Shown here one piece after another: positions 1-7,650 of a stretch of DNA of 9,985 nucleotides. Made by a program: the position numbers and the translations under genes. The notes beneath the pieces were generated by a model, which was given only the letters and a program-made list of their open reading frames with translations, was not told where the DNA came from and did not search any database. Source of the DNA: Selenomonadaceae bacterium (GTDB lineage: Bacteria; Bacillota; Negativicutes; Selenomonadales; Selenomonadaceae); assembly GCA_017390245.1 (NCBI GenBank), contig JAFPCE010000198.1, positions 1 through 9,985 of the forward strand, written 5' to 3'. The first letter of the stretch is position 1; each line of letters starts with the position of its first letter.

Positions 1-2
1 AC

Positions 3-65
3 GAAGAACTGGAACTATTGTCAAGAATGACAGAAAAAGAGAAGGACAACGACAATGGACAATGA
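3..65 (+). CDS. 3' end of an unidentified upstream gene (partial)
   Basis: A reading frame enters from the left edge and ends at a TGA at 63-65. It shows about 20 residues, acidic and lysine-rich (it ends ...KEKDNDNGQ). This is too little to identify a family. The last 11 bases overlap the start of the next ORF (ATG at 55), an arrangement typical of translationally coupled operon genes, and a good Shine-Dalgarno for that ORF lies inside this one. The other two frames give a TGA at 28-30 or a less protein-like peptide. It could also be a chance open frame. Confidence 0.35.
   Translation, partial: EELELLSRMTEKEKDNDNGQ
40..46 (+). promoter_or_regulatory. Ribosome binding site for the ORF at 55
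   Basis: AGAAGGA lies 8 bases before the ATG at 55. It supports that ATG as a real translation start, even though the protein that follows is only the tail of a phosphorylase. It suggests that the start signal originally belonged to a different gene. Confidence 0.55.
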
Positions 66-492
66 AGAAAAGAAAATTCCTACTCTTCCGGAAATCAGAG
101 AGCAGGTTGGTGACGAGAACTGCGTTATCTTCGGCATGAAGGCTGACGAGGTTATCGGCTACTATGAAAACGGCGGCTATAGTGCCTGGGATGAGTACAA
201 TACCAATGCCAATGTCCGCAAGGTTATGAACCAGATGACTGATGGCACCTATGGCAATTTCCAGAGCCTCTTTGATTACCTGGTAAACAGCAACGATGAG
301 TTCTTTATCATGAAGGATTTCAATGCTTATATTGAGGCTCATGAGGAAATCGTCCGCCGCTATCAGGACAAGAATGGCTGGCTGCGCTCTGCTGCTATTA
401 ACATTGCTAATTCCGGCATCTTCTCCTCTGACCGTACCATTGCTGAGTATGCAGAGGATATCTGGGGCATTAAGCCTGTAGCTGTGGAGTAA
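55..492 (+). CDS. glgP: C-terminal fragment of glycogen phosphorylase (probable remnant, chimeric N-terminus)
   Basis: Residues from about 13 to 145 match the extreme C-terminus of GT35 glycogen/alpha-glucan phosphorylases. Visible landmarks are EIREQVGDENCVIFG near residues 13-28, then FFIMKDFNAYIEAHEE, and the highly conserved SSDRTIAEYAEDIWG near the end. Full enzymes have about 800 residues, and this ORF has 145. Missing are the N-terminal domain, the active site and the pyridoxal-phosphate lysine of the GNMK region, so it cannot be an active phosphorylase. The first 12 residues (MDNEEKKIPTLP) do not resemble the TLDGANVEI segment that normally precedes EIREQVG, and no other frame restores it. 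An in-frame TGA lies at 28-30. A good ribosome binding site precedes the ATG, and glgB follows 25 bases after the stop. I infer a deletion, or an assembly join, that fused the start of another gene to the 3' end of glgP. It may be transcribed with glgB but is probably functionless. Confidence 0.82.
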   Translation: MDNEEKKIPTLPEIREQVGDENCVIFGMKADEVIGYYENGGYSAWDEYNTNANVRKVMNQMTDGTYGNFQSLFDYLVNSNDEFFIMKDFNAYIEAHEEIVRRYQDKNGWLRSAAINIANSGIFSSDRTIAEYAEDIWGIKPVAVE

Positions 493-504
493 TTGAAGAA
501 AGAA

Positions 505-511
505 GAGGTGA
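505..511 (+). promoter_or_regulatory. Ribosome binding site that sets the GTG start of glgB
   Basis: GAGGTGA matches the anti-Shine-Dalgarno consensus well and lies 6 bases before the GTG at 518. An in-frame TGA at 509-511 excludes any earlier start, and the next in-frame ATG is 24 codons inside the conserved region. The GTG is therefore the likely start. Confidence 0.75.
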
Positions 512-517
512 GGTACA

Positions 518-2524
518 GTGAATTTATCACAGCTTAGTGAATTTGATGTTTTTCTGTTTCATAAGGGTACTAACTATCGTGCCTATGAAATGCTAGGTGC
601 CCATGTGGCTGAAGAAAATGGCCAGCAGGGCGTAATATTTACTGTATGGGCACCTCATGCTAAGGAAGTAAGTGTAGTGGGTGATTTCAACAGCTGGGAC
701 ACCCGCACCCACAAGATGAGAAAGATTGATGATGGTGAAATATGGCGTATTTTTATACCAGGCCTCAGAGAGGGAGATGTTTATAAATACGCTATATTGC
801 CTCAGCATGGTGGCCCTCACATTATGAAGGCTGACCCTTATGGCTTTTTTGCTGAAAAGAAGCCTCAGACTGCCTCCCGTGTATTTGATATGAACAAGTA
901 TCAGTGGCAGGATGGGGAATGGGAAGAAAGCAAGAAAAGGCAGTCCTCCTATAGCAAACCAATGCTGACCTATGAGGTGCATCTGGGTTCCTGGCGCCGC
1001 ACTCCTGATGGAGAATATCTTTCCTACAGGGATTTGGCGGAACAGCTGGTGAACTATGCCAGGGAAATGAACTATACCCACATTGAGGTTATGCCTCTTT
1101 GTGAGCATCCTTTTGACGGTTCCTGGGGCTACCAGGCTACAGGCTACTATGCAGTAACCAGCCGTTATGGTACACCAGATGATTTCAGGTATTTCGTGGA
1201 CAAGGCTCATCAGGCAGGCATCGGTGTGATTATGGACTGGGTACCAGGCCATTTTTGCAAGGATGACCAGGGACTGAGGGATTTTGACGGACAGAATCTC
1301 TATGAGTCTGACAATATCCAGCTGGCAGATAATGCGGGCTGGGGCACTATTAACTTTGACTATGGGCGTACTGAGGTACAGAGCTTTTTGATTTCCAATG
1401 CCCTGTTCTGGCTCAACGAATATCACATTGACGGCCTCCGCATTGATGCAGTTGCCAATATGCTGTATTTGAACTATGGCAGGGAATCTGGCCAGTGGCG
1501 TCCAAATAAATATGGTGAAAATGGCAATCTGGAGGCCATTGACTTCCTGCACAACCTGAATATGGCTGTGTTTAAGGAGCATCCGCAGGCCCTGATGATT
1601 GCAGAGGAGTCCACCTCCTGGCCAAAAATTTCCAAGCCGGTTTATATGGGCGGCATGGGCTTTAATTACAAGTGGAACATGGGCTGGATGAATGATATTC
1701 TCCGGTATATGGCTCTGGATCCAATCTACCGCAAGTGGCATCATGACAAGATAACCTTCTCTCTGATGTATGCTTTCAGTGAGAACTTTGTGCTGCCGCT
1801 GTCCCATGATGAGGTGGTGCATGGCAAGTGCTCCCTCATTAACAAAATGCCTGGTGATTACTGGCAGAAGTTTGCCGGCCTCCGTGGTTTCTTTGGCTAC
1901 TGGATGGCTCATCCTGGCAAAAAGCTGCTGTTTATGGGCGGTGAATTTGGCCAGTTTATTGAATGGAACTTTGATGACAGCTTAGACTGGCATCTGCCTG
2001 AGCAGTATGACATGCATACCAAGATGCTGCGTTATTCCAAGGCACTGAATAAATTCTATGTTGACCATAAGGAATTCTGGCAGGTGGATTTTGACTGGGA
2101 AGGCTTTGAGTGGCTGGATTGCAATAATGCTAATGACAGCTTGATTTCCTTTATCCGCAAGGATGATAAGGGCAATTTCGTCATTGCCATCTGCAATTTC
2201 ACACCAGAGGTAAGGAGAGGTGCCCGTTTCGGTGTGCCAGTACACGGCAAATACCGGGAGGTATTTAACAGTGATGCTGTTGAATTCGGTGGTTCTGGTG
2301 TACTGAATGAAGGAGAGCTGGTAACTAAGGCAGAGTCCTGGCAGGGGAAGCCAGCGTCCTTAGTGCTGACTGTACCACCACTGGCAACTATTTATTTACA
2401 GCTGACGGAAAAGCTGGAGTTAAAACCAGTAACCGTTGCAGCAGAAAAGCCAGAGACTGTGGCAAAAGCCCCTAAGGCTAAAACTCAGCCAAAGGCAAAG
2501 AAGGGTAAGAAGGCTAAAAAATAA
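518..2524 (+). CDS. glgB: 1,4-alpha-glucan (glycogen) branching enzyme GlgB
   Basis: This cytoplasmic GH13 enzyme cuts alpha-1,4 chains and transfers the pieces to alpha-1,6 positions, making the branches of glycogen. The 668-residue protein has a CBM48 domain at about residues 20-115 (VIFTVWAPHAKEVSVVGDFN). The GH13 barrel spans about 150-510, and an all-beta C-terminal domain spans about 515-630. Conserved catalytic regions are all present: DWVPGHF near 240, DGLRIDAV with the nucleophile Asp310, AEEST with the acid/base Glu363, and SHDEVVHGK with Asp431. It is shorter than the enterobacterial enzyme because it lacks the first N-terminal domain, as in many Bacillota. The odd part is a lysine-rich tail at about 631-668, with no counterpart in the core family. 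Translation starts at GTG. It lies between the phosphorylase remnant (25-base gap) and glgA (92-base gap), and is probably co-transcribed with both. Confidence 0.97.
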   Translation: MNLSQLSEFDVFLFHKGTNYRAYEMLGAHVAEENGQQGVIFTVWAPHAKEVSVVGDFNSWDTRTHKMRKIDDGEIWRIFIPGLREGDVYKYAILPQHGGPHIMKADPYGFFAEKKPQTASRVFDMNKYQWQDGEWEESKKRQSSYSKPMLTYEVHLGSWRRTPDGEYLSYRDLAEQLVNYAREMNYTHIEVMPLCEHPFDGSWGYQATGYYAVTSRYGTPDDFRYFVDKAHQAGIGVIMDWVPGHFCKDDQGLRDFDGQNLYESDNIQLADNAGWGTINFDYGRTEVQSFLISNALFWLNEYHIDGLRIDAVANMLYLNYGRESGQWRPNKYGENGNLEAIDFLHNLNMAVFKEHPQALMIAEESTSWPKISKPVYMGGMGFNYKWNMGWMNDILRYMALDPIYRKWHHDKITFSLMYAFSENFVLPLSHDEVVHGKCSLINKMPGDYWQKFAGLRGFFGYWMAHPGKKLLFMGGEFGQFIEWNFDDSLDWHLPEQYDMHTKMLRYSKALNKFYVDHKEFWQVDFDWEGFEWLDCNNANDSLISFIRKDDKGNFVIAICNFTPEVRRGARFGVPVHGKYREVFNSDAVEFGGSGVLNEGELVTKAESWQGKPASLVLTVPPLATIYLQLTEKLELKPVTVAAEKPETVAKAPKAKTQPKAKKGKKAKK

Positions 2525-2616
2525 GCACTCTTACCGCAGGATTTATTTGTTAGCAAAATGATTAATATATTTTCAGGCTGAGAAGTACGAGCCGAAATGG
2601 AAAAGAGGGGATTTGC
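2525..2616 (+). other. glgB-glgA intergenic spacer
   Basis: This 92-base AT-rich gap has no terminator-like hairpin with a T run, so transcription probably continues from glgB into glgA. AT-rich stretches near 2561-2572 resemble a -10 element, but I found no -35 element at suitable spacing. The only clear signal is the glgA ribosome binding site, AGAGGGG at 2604-2610, 6 bases before the ATG. Confidence 0.5.
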
Positions 2617-4047
2617 ATGAAGGTTTTGTATGTAGCATCAGAAGCAGTACCATTTATCAAGACAGGCGGTTTGGCCGATGTGGCTGGCTCACTGCCAAAG
2701 GAACTGGTGAAGCAGGGCGTTGATGCCAGAGTTATTATTCCAAAGTACAGTAATATTGGCGAGAAGTTCCGCCAGGAAATGCAGCACCAGGGGCACATTT
2801 TTGTACCAGTTGCCTGGCGCCATAAGTATGCCGGCGTAGATTCACTGGTACTGGACGGGGTAACCTATTATTTTGTGGACAATGAGGATTATTTTAAGCG
2901 TGATGGACTCTATGGCTACAATGATGATGCGGAAAGATTTTCCTTCTTCTCCAGAGCAGTGCTGAACCTGCTGCCACTTCTGGATTTCTGGCCTGATGTG
3001 ATTCACAGCAACGACTGGCATGCAGCTTTAGTAAATGTCTTCCTGAAGCTGGAGCATCAGGGTGATGCCCGTTATGAGAATATCAAAACTGTTTTCTCTA
3101 TCCATAACCTGAAATACCAGGGTGTATTCGGCAAGGATATTATGGACAGCGTTCTGGGACTGGACTGGCACTATTTCTACAATGGCGATTTGGAATTCTA
3201 CGATGCTGTTAACTTCATGAAGGGCGGCATTATTTATGCAGATAAGGTAGGTACAGTAAGCCGTACCTATGCGGAGGAAATCCAGTATCCATATTTTGGT
3301 GAAAATCTGGACGGACTCTTAAGAAAGCGTGGACATGAGCTCTTTGGTATCGTCAATGGCCTGGATTATGATGTATATAATCCCGCTACTGACAAGAATC
3401 TGATAGCTAATTACACCATAGATAACATTGAAAAGAAGCAGGAAAACAAGGTAAAGCTGCAGGAACAGCTGGGACTGCCAGTTAACCGCAATGTACCTGT
3501 TATCGGTCTGGTATCTCGTCTGGTATCTGCCAAGGGCCTGGATTTGATTACCAGAATCATGGATGAGCTTTTAAGCCAGGAGGACTGCCAGTTTGTACTC
3601 TTAGGCACTGGTGACAAGCCTTATGAGGACTGGTTCAGGGATTTGCAGTGGCGCCATTCCCAGAAGGTATCTGCCAATATCAGATTCTCTAACGAGCTGG
3701 CCCAGCGCATCTATGCTGGCTCTGATATTTTCCTGATGCCATCTGAGTATGAGCCATGTGGTCTGGGACAGCTGATAGCTCTGCGCTATGGTACTATTCC
3801 AGTAGTCAGGGAAACTGGCGGCCTGAAGGATACTGTACAGCCATTTAACAAGTATACCAATGAAGGCAATGGCTACAGCTTTGCTAATATCAATGCCCAT
3901 GAGCTTTTGTTTGCACTGAAGAAGGCCATTGGGGATTACAGCGATCAGAGATTGTGGTATCAGCTGGTTGCCAATGCCATGGCTTCTGACTACAGCTGGG
4001 GCAGTGCAGCTAAGCAGTATATTGACCTTTATAACAGTGTACTGTAA
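2617..4047 (+). CDS. glgA: Glycogen synthase GlgA (ADP-glucose type)
   Basis: This cytoplasmic GT5 glucosyltransferase extends the non-reducing ends of alpha-1,4-glucan using ADP-glucose. At 476 residues it has the normal bacterial length. The N-terminal Rossmann domain (about 1-245) starts with MKVLYVASEAVPFIKTGGLA, which contains the nucleotide-sugar-binding KTGGL motif with Lys15, and has SIHNLKYQG with His163. The C-terminal Rossmann domain carries SRLVSAKG (Arg301, Lys306) and YEPCGLGQ with the key Glu379, followed by TGGLKDTV. The ATG is supported by AGAGGGG 6 bases upstream and by the family's characteristic N-terminus. It works directly with the branching enzyme encoded upstream and ends just before a strong terminator. 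The glucosyl donor is inferred from the bacterial family: the ADP-glucose pyrophosphorylase genes that would supply it are not in this window. Confidence 0.97.
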   Translation: MKVLYVASEAVPFIKTGGLADVAGSLPKELVKQGVDARVIIPKYSNIGEKFRQEMQHQGHIFVPVAWRHKYAGVDSLVLDGVTYYFVDNEDYFKRDGLYGYNDDAERFSFFSRAVLNLLPLLDFWPDVIHSNDWHAALVNVFLKLEHQGDARYENIKTVFSIHNLKYQGVFGKDIMDSVLGLDWHYFYNGDLEFYDAVNFMKGGIIYADKVGTVSRTYAEEIQYPYFGENLDGLLRKRGHELFGIVNGLDYDVYNPATDKNLIANYTIDNIEKKQENKVKLQEQLGLPVNRNVPVIGLVSRLVSAKGLDLITRIMDELLSQEDCQFVLLGTGDKPYEDWFRDLQWRHSQKVSANIRFSNELAQRIYAGSDIFLMPSEYEPCGLGQLIALRYGTIPVVRETGGLKDTVQPFNKYTNEGNGYSFANINAHELLFALKKAIGDYSDQRLWYQLVANAMASDYSWGSAAKQYIDLYNSVL

Positions 4048-4084
4048 AAGTATAAGTGAATAATATTTAAATCTTTTAAGCAGG

Positions 4085-4140
4085 GCCCGACTAGCCTGGT
4101 ATAGCCTATAAGGTTAAGCCCTAAGCTGGTCGGGCTTTTT
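4085..4140 (+). terminator. Rho-independent terminator after glgA
   Basis: An 11-base-pair stem is formed by GCCCGACTAGC (4085-4095) and GCTGGTCGGGC (4125-4135), with one G-T wobble, followed by TTTTT (4136-4140). The 29-base loop contains its own small hairpin: TAGCCT (4102-4107) pairs with AGGTTA (4111-4116) across an ATA loop. It marks the end of the glg transcription unit and separates it from the next gene. Confidence 0.88.
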
Positions 4141-4143
4141 GCA

Positions 4144-4149
4144 TATAAT
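4144..4149 (+). promoter_or_regulatory. Possible -10 element for the GH13-GH77 gene
   Basis: A perfect TATAAT lies directly after the terminator and 24 bases before the ATG at 4174. No good -35 hexamer sits 16-18 bases upstream, and the TG at 4140-4141 is one base too far for a canonical extended -10. A start here would leave a leader of only about 17 bases, beginning at the ribosome binding site. Some promoter is expected because a terminator precedes the gene, so this is the best candidate, but weak. Confidence 0.3.
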
Positions 4150-4173
4150 TTTCTTGGAGAAAGGTGTAGTTAT

Positions 4174-7100
4174 ATGGTACAGCTGAAATTCGTAAAGCAC
4201 GATTCACAAAACGAATTTTACCGCCGGCCATTGGGAGCGGCAGAAGCAGGCAGTTCTGTGCGCCTGCGCTTAAAGGTGGAAACAGAGAGCCTGTCTGCTG
4301 AGGACAAAATCGAGGTGAAGCTCCGTTTCTGGCAGGAGCGGGCCGGGGAGCATATTTATATCATGCAGCCGGATACTGCAGCGCTGGAGAATTTGTATTA
4401 TAGCGCAGATGTTACCATGCCAGAAAAAGGCTGTCTCATGTGGTACTACTTTGTAGTTACCATCAATGACAAGGTCTGGTATTATGGAAACAATCCAGAG
4501 CGCTTGGGAGGCATTGGCCTTACTGCTAATGAACCGCCAGCCATGTCCTATCAGATTACAGTTTATAACAAGGGAGCAAAGACACCAGACTGGTTTAAGC
4601 ATGCTGTAATGTATCAGATTTTCCCTGACAGGTTTTACCGCAAGGGGGATAAAATCATTGAAAAGCAGGGGGCAGTTTTCCATGCCAGCTGGCAGGATAA
4701 GCCATTTTACTTTAAGGACCCGGATACCAAAGAGATTATTGCCTATGATTTCTTCGGCGGCAATCTGGCAGGCATCAGGGAAAAGCTGCCATATCTGAAG
4801 GAACTGGGGATTTCAGTTGTATATTTAAATCCCGTTTTTGAGTCCGCCAGTAACCACCGTTACGATACTGGCGATTATCATAAGATAGATCCTATTCTGG
4901 GTACTACAGAGGAATTTGCTGAGCTTTGTGCAGAGGGTAAAAAGCTGGGGATTAATTTCATTCTGGATGGTGTTTTCAGCCATACCGGAGAAGACAGCAA
5001 ATATTTTAATAAATATGGCCATTATGATTCTGTAGGTGCATACCAGTCGAAGGAGTCACCATATTATTCCTGGTACAGCTTCCATGATTATCCATATAGC
5101 TACGAAAGCTGGTGGGGCTTTAATAACCTGCCAAATGTGCAGGAAACCAATCCAGCCTATATGGATTTCATTATTAATGACAAGGACAGCGTGCTGAATC
5201 ACTGGATGCAGCAGGGCATTAGCGGCTGGCGCCTGGATGTGGTGGACGAGCTGCCAGAGCAGTTCAGCCAGGCCTTTTACAAGCGTTTGAAGGAGATTAA
5301 TCCTGAGGCAGTGCTCATTGGCGAGGTCTGGGAGGATGCTTCCAACAAGAATGCTTATGGCGTTTCCAGAGAGTATCTCTGTGGCCAGGAGCTGGATTCT
5401 GCCATGAATTATCCTTTCCGCAGCATGGTGCTGGACTTTTTGCTGGGGCATGCTGACGCTCAGCAGATTAATAAACGGGTTAACAGCTTAAAGGAAAATT
5501 ATCCAAAGCACAATTACTATGCCATGATGAATCTTATTGGCAGCCACGACAGGGAGCGCATCCTGACACTTTTAGGCGAAGCTCCCAGCCAGGAAAATGT
5601 GCCTGCTATTAAACAGGCACAGTATCACTTGGACGGCAAGCACCTGCATCTGGGCATGCAGCGAATGAAGCTGGCTGTACTGTGGCAGATGACCTTCCCA
5701 GGAGTGCCTAGCGTTTATTATGGTGATGAAATTGCCATGCAGGGCTACCGTGACCCTTATAGCCGCTGCCCTTATGACTGGGAAAATGGCGATGAGGAAA
5801 TGCGCCAGTGGCATAAGCAGCTGATTGCCCTCCGCAATAAGTTCCCAGCCCTGCAGACTGGCGACCTTTTAACGGTGTACAATGAGGGCGATGTATACGG
5901 CTATGCCCGTACTATTGCCAATGGCAGGGACGTTTTCGGCGCAGAGGCAGATAATGATGTCTTTGTAATTCTCTTAAACAGAGGACAGGAGCAGAAGCAT
6001 TTGTCCCTGGATATTAAGGACCTGGCAGCAGGCACTATGGTGGATGCCCTGGGCATGCGGCCTGATATTAAGCTGATGCGGGGACGTATGGATATAGATT
6101 TGCCACCATATACTGGCGTGATTTACCGCAATAAGCCACAGGCTATGTCTAGCCAGCAGGAAAGAAAATGCGGTATTCTGCTGCATCCAACTTCTTTGCC
6201 ATCACCATTCGGTATTGGCGATTTCGGTCCAAAGGCTTATGAATTTGTGGATTATCTGGCTAGTGCCGGCCAGAAAATCTGGCAGATTCTGCCATTAAAT
6301 CCTGTGGGGCCTGGTAATTCGCCTTATGCTTCGCCATCAGCCTTTGCAGGCAATACCCTGCTGATTTCCCTGGAAAAGCTGGCAGAGGATGGCCTTTTAT
6401 CTACTAAGGATATAGAAGAAGCCAGCTGTGTCAACACAGGCAGAGTGGATTATGACTGGGCCAAGAAGGTTAAAGCCTCCTTGCTGGTGAAGGCCTGCAT
6501 GAATTTCTTCGGCAAGGGCAAGGCAAAGGAAAAACAGGAATTTGAGGACTTCTGCAAGAAGCATAACTACTGGCTGCGGGATTATGCCCTGTTCCAGGTT
6601 ATTAAGGCATGGCAGGGGGGCAAGTGCTGGAATGAATGGGATGCACCTTTGGTGCGCCGTGACCAGATGGAGCTGGAAACTGTAGAAGAGGAAATGGCTC
6701 TGGAAATCCAGCGGGTGAAGTTTGAGCAGTACATTTTCTGGAAGCAGTGGCAGGAGCTGAAGGCCTATGCTAACGGCAAGGGCATTAAGATTTTAGGTGA
6801 CATGCCAATTTTCGTATCCCTGGACAGTGCTGACGTATGGGCTAACCAGCAGCTCTTTAAGCTGGATCAGAATGGCAAGCCATACAAGGTAGCAGGCGTA
6901 CCACCTGATTACTTCAGCAAAACCGGCCAGTTGTGGGGCAATCCGCAGTATAACTGGGAGGTTATGCGCAAGGATGGCTATGGCTGGTGGATGAAACGCT
7001 TCCGCAATATTCTCACTCAGGTGGATATGGCCAGGGTGGATCATTTCCGTGGCTTTGAAGCCTTCTGGGAAATCGATGGCGACGCTGAGACTGCCATTGA

Positions 7101-7650
7101 CGGCGTATGGCGGCCTGGTCCTGGCAAAGCCTTCTTTGAGCTGCTGCATGAAACTTTAGGTGATGTAAATCTGGTGGCAGAGGATCTGGGCATTATTACC
7201 GATGAGGTGGAAAATTTAAGACAGCAGTGCAACCTGCCAGGCATGAAGGTGCTGCAGTTTGAGCTGCACTTTAATGACTACAAGCGCATCAGTGCCGTAG
7301 AGCCAGAGGACTGCCTGGTTTATACTGGTACCCATGACAATAACACCCTTTTGGGCTGGCTGCAGGAGGATGCTTCCCGCGGCGAGGTGGAGGCTATTGC
7401 CAGAATGCTGCGAGATGTGGATGCTGACGAAAAGAAGCTGTGCCAGCTCTTAGTAGAGCATGTCTACGCTTCAGCAGCCAGAATAGCCATTACCCCATTG
7501 CAGGATGTACTGGCATTAGACAGCAGCCATCGCATGAATCTGCCAGGCACTGCTAAGGGCAACTGGGCATGGCGCATGGAAAGCTCACAGCTGCTTAGCC
7601 CGGAAAAAGCAAAATGGCTGAAAGCACTGGCAGGCAAATATCATAGGTAA
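4174..7650 (+). CDS. malQ: Fusion protein: GH13 alpha-amylase/neopullulanase-type enzyme + GH77 4-alpha-glucanotransferase (MalQ)
   Basis: This is a 1158-residue two-enzyme protein, probably cytoplasmic (no signal peptide). Residues about 1-135 form a beta-rich N-terminal domain like those before neopullulanases and amylopullulanases. Residues about 140-650 are a GH13 enzyme: NHRYDTGDY near 227, DGVFSH at 265-270, GWRLDVVDE with nucleophile Asp355, GEVWEDA with acid/base Glu384, and GSHD with Asp459. After a short linker (about 652-664), residues 665-1158 are a complete GH77 domain: GILLHPTSLPSPFGIGDFG, SPYASPSAFAGN, RVDHFRGF with nucleophile Asp956, VAEDLG with Glu1003, and GTHDNN with Asp1055. 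The GH77 half moves maltosyl and longer units between chains. The GH13 half probably hydrolyses alpha-1,4 and perhaps alpha-1,6 links of maltodextrins; subfamily GH13_20 or GH13_39 and exact specificity are uncertain. AAGGTG 7 bases before the ATG supports the start. Databases may name this architecture a bifunctional GlgX/4-alpha-glucanotransferase. The enzyme would process glycogen-derived or imported dextrins next to the glycogen-synthesis genes. Confidence 0.93.
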   Translation: MVQLKFVKHDSQNEFYRRPLGAAEAGSSVRLRLKVETESLSAEDKIEVKLRFWQERAGEHIYIMQPDTAALENLYYSADVTMPEKGCLMWYYFVVTINDKVWYYGNNPERLGGIGLTANEPPAMSYQITVYNKGAKTPDWFKHAVMYQIFPDRFYRKGDKIIEKQGAVFHASWQDKPFYFKDPDTKEIIAYDFFGGNLAGIREKLPYLKELGISVVYLNPVFESASNHRYDTGDYHKIDPILGTTEEFAELCAEGKKLGINFILDGVFSHTGEDSKYFNKYGHYDSVGAYQSKESPYYSWYSFHDYPYSYESWWGFNNLPNVQETNPAYMDFIINDKDSVLNHWMQQGISGWRLDVVDELPEQFSQAFYKRLKEINPEAVLIGEVWEDASNKNAYGVSREYLCGQELDSAMNYPFRSMVLDFLLGHADAQQINKRVNSLKENYPKHNYYAMMNLIGSHDRERILTLLGEAPSQENVPAIKQAQYHLDGKHLHLGMQRMKLAVLWQMTFPGVPSVYYGDEIAMQGYRDPYSRCPYDWENGDEEMRQWHKQLIALRNKFPALQTGDLLTVYNEGDVYGYARTIANGRDVFGAEADNDVFVILLNRGQEQKHLSLDIKDLAAGTMVDALGMRPDIKLMRGRMDIDLPPYTGVIYRNKPQAMSSQQERKCGILLHPTSLPSPFGIGDFGPKAYEFVDYLASAGQKIWQILPLNPVGPGNSPYASPSAFAGNTLLISLEKLAEDGLLSTKDIEEASCVNTGRVDYDWAKKVKASLLVKACMNFFGKGKAKEKQEFEDFCKKHNYWLRDYALFQVIKAWQGGKCWNEWDAPLVRRDQMELETVEEEMALEIQRVKFEQYIFWKQWQELKAYANGKGIKILGDMPIFVSLDSADVWANQQLFKLDQNGKPYKVAGVPPDYFSKTGQLWGNPQYNWEVMRKDGYGWWMKRFRNILTQVDMARVDHFRGFEAFWEIDGDAETAIDGVWRPGPGKAFFELLHETLGDVNLVAEDLGIITDEVENLRQQCNLPGMKVLQFELHFNDYKRISAVEPEDCLVYTGTHDNNTLLGWLQEDASRGEVEAIARMLRDVDADEKKLCQLLVEHVYASAARIAITPLQDVLALDSSHRMNLPGTAKGNWAWRMESSQLLSPEKAKWLKALAGKYHR

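Noticed and set aside
55..100. Simple frameshift splitting an intact glycogen phosphorylase gene
   Set aside because: None of the three frames upstream of the junction encodes the expected TLDGANVEI-type phosphorylase sequence, so a single indel cannot restore the gene.
593..1912. 439-codon open frame on the minus strand inside glgB
   Set aside because: It is fully antisense to a gene with clear GH13 motifs, shows no recognisable domain, and is explained by codon bias of glgB.
2547..2571. Possible promoter TTGTTA/TATATT upstream of glgA
   Set aside because: The spacing between the hexamers is 13 bases, too short for a normal sigma-70-type promoter.
2576..2593. Possible hairpin GGCT/AGCC before glgA as a terminator or regulatory stem
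   Set aside because: It has only four base pairs with a 10-base loop and no T run, which is expected by chance.
6145..7650. Independent internal start (ATG at 6145) for a separate MalQ protein
   Set aside because: No Shine-Dalgarno at proper spacing precedes it, and the frame is continuous with the GH13 domain, so a fusion is the simpler reading.
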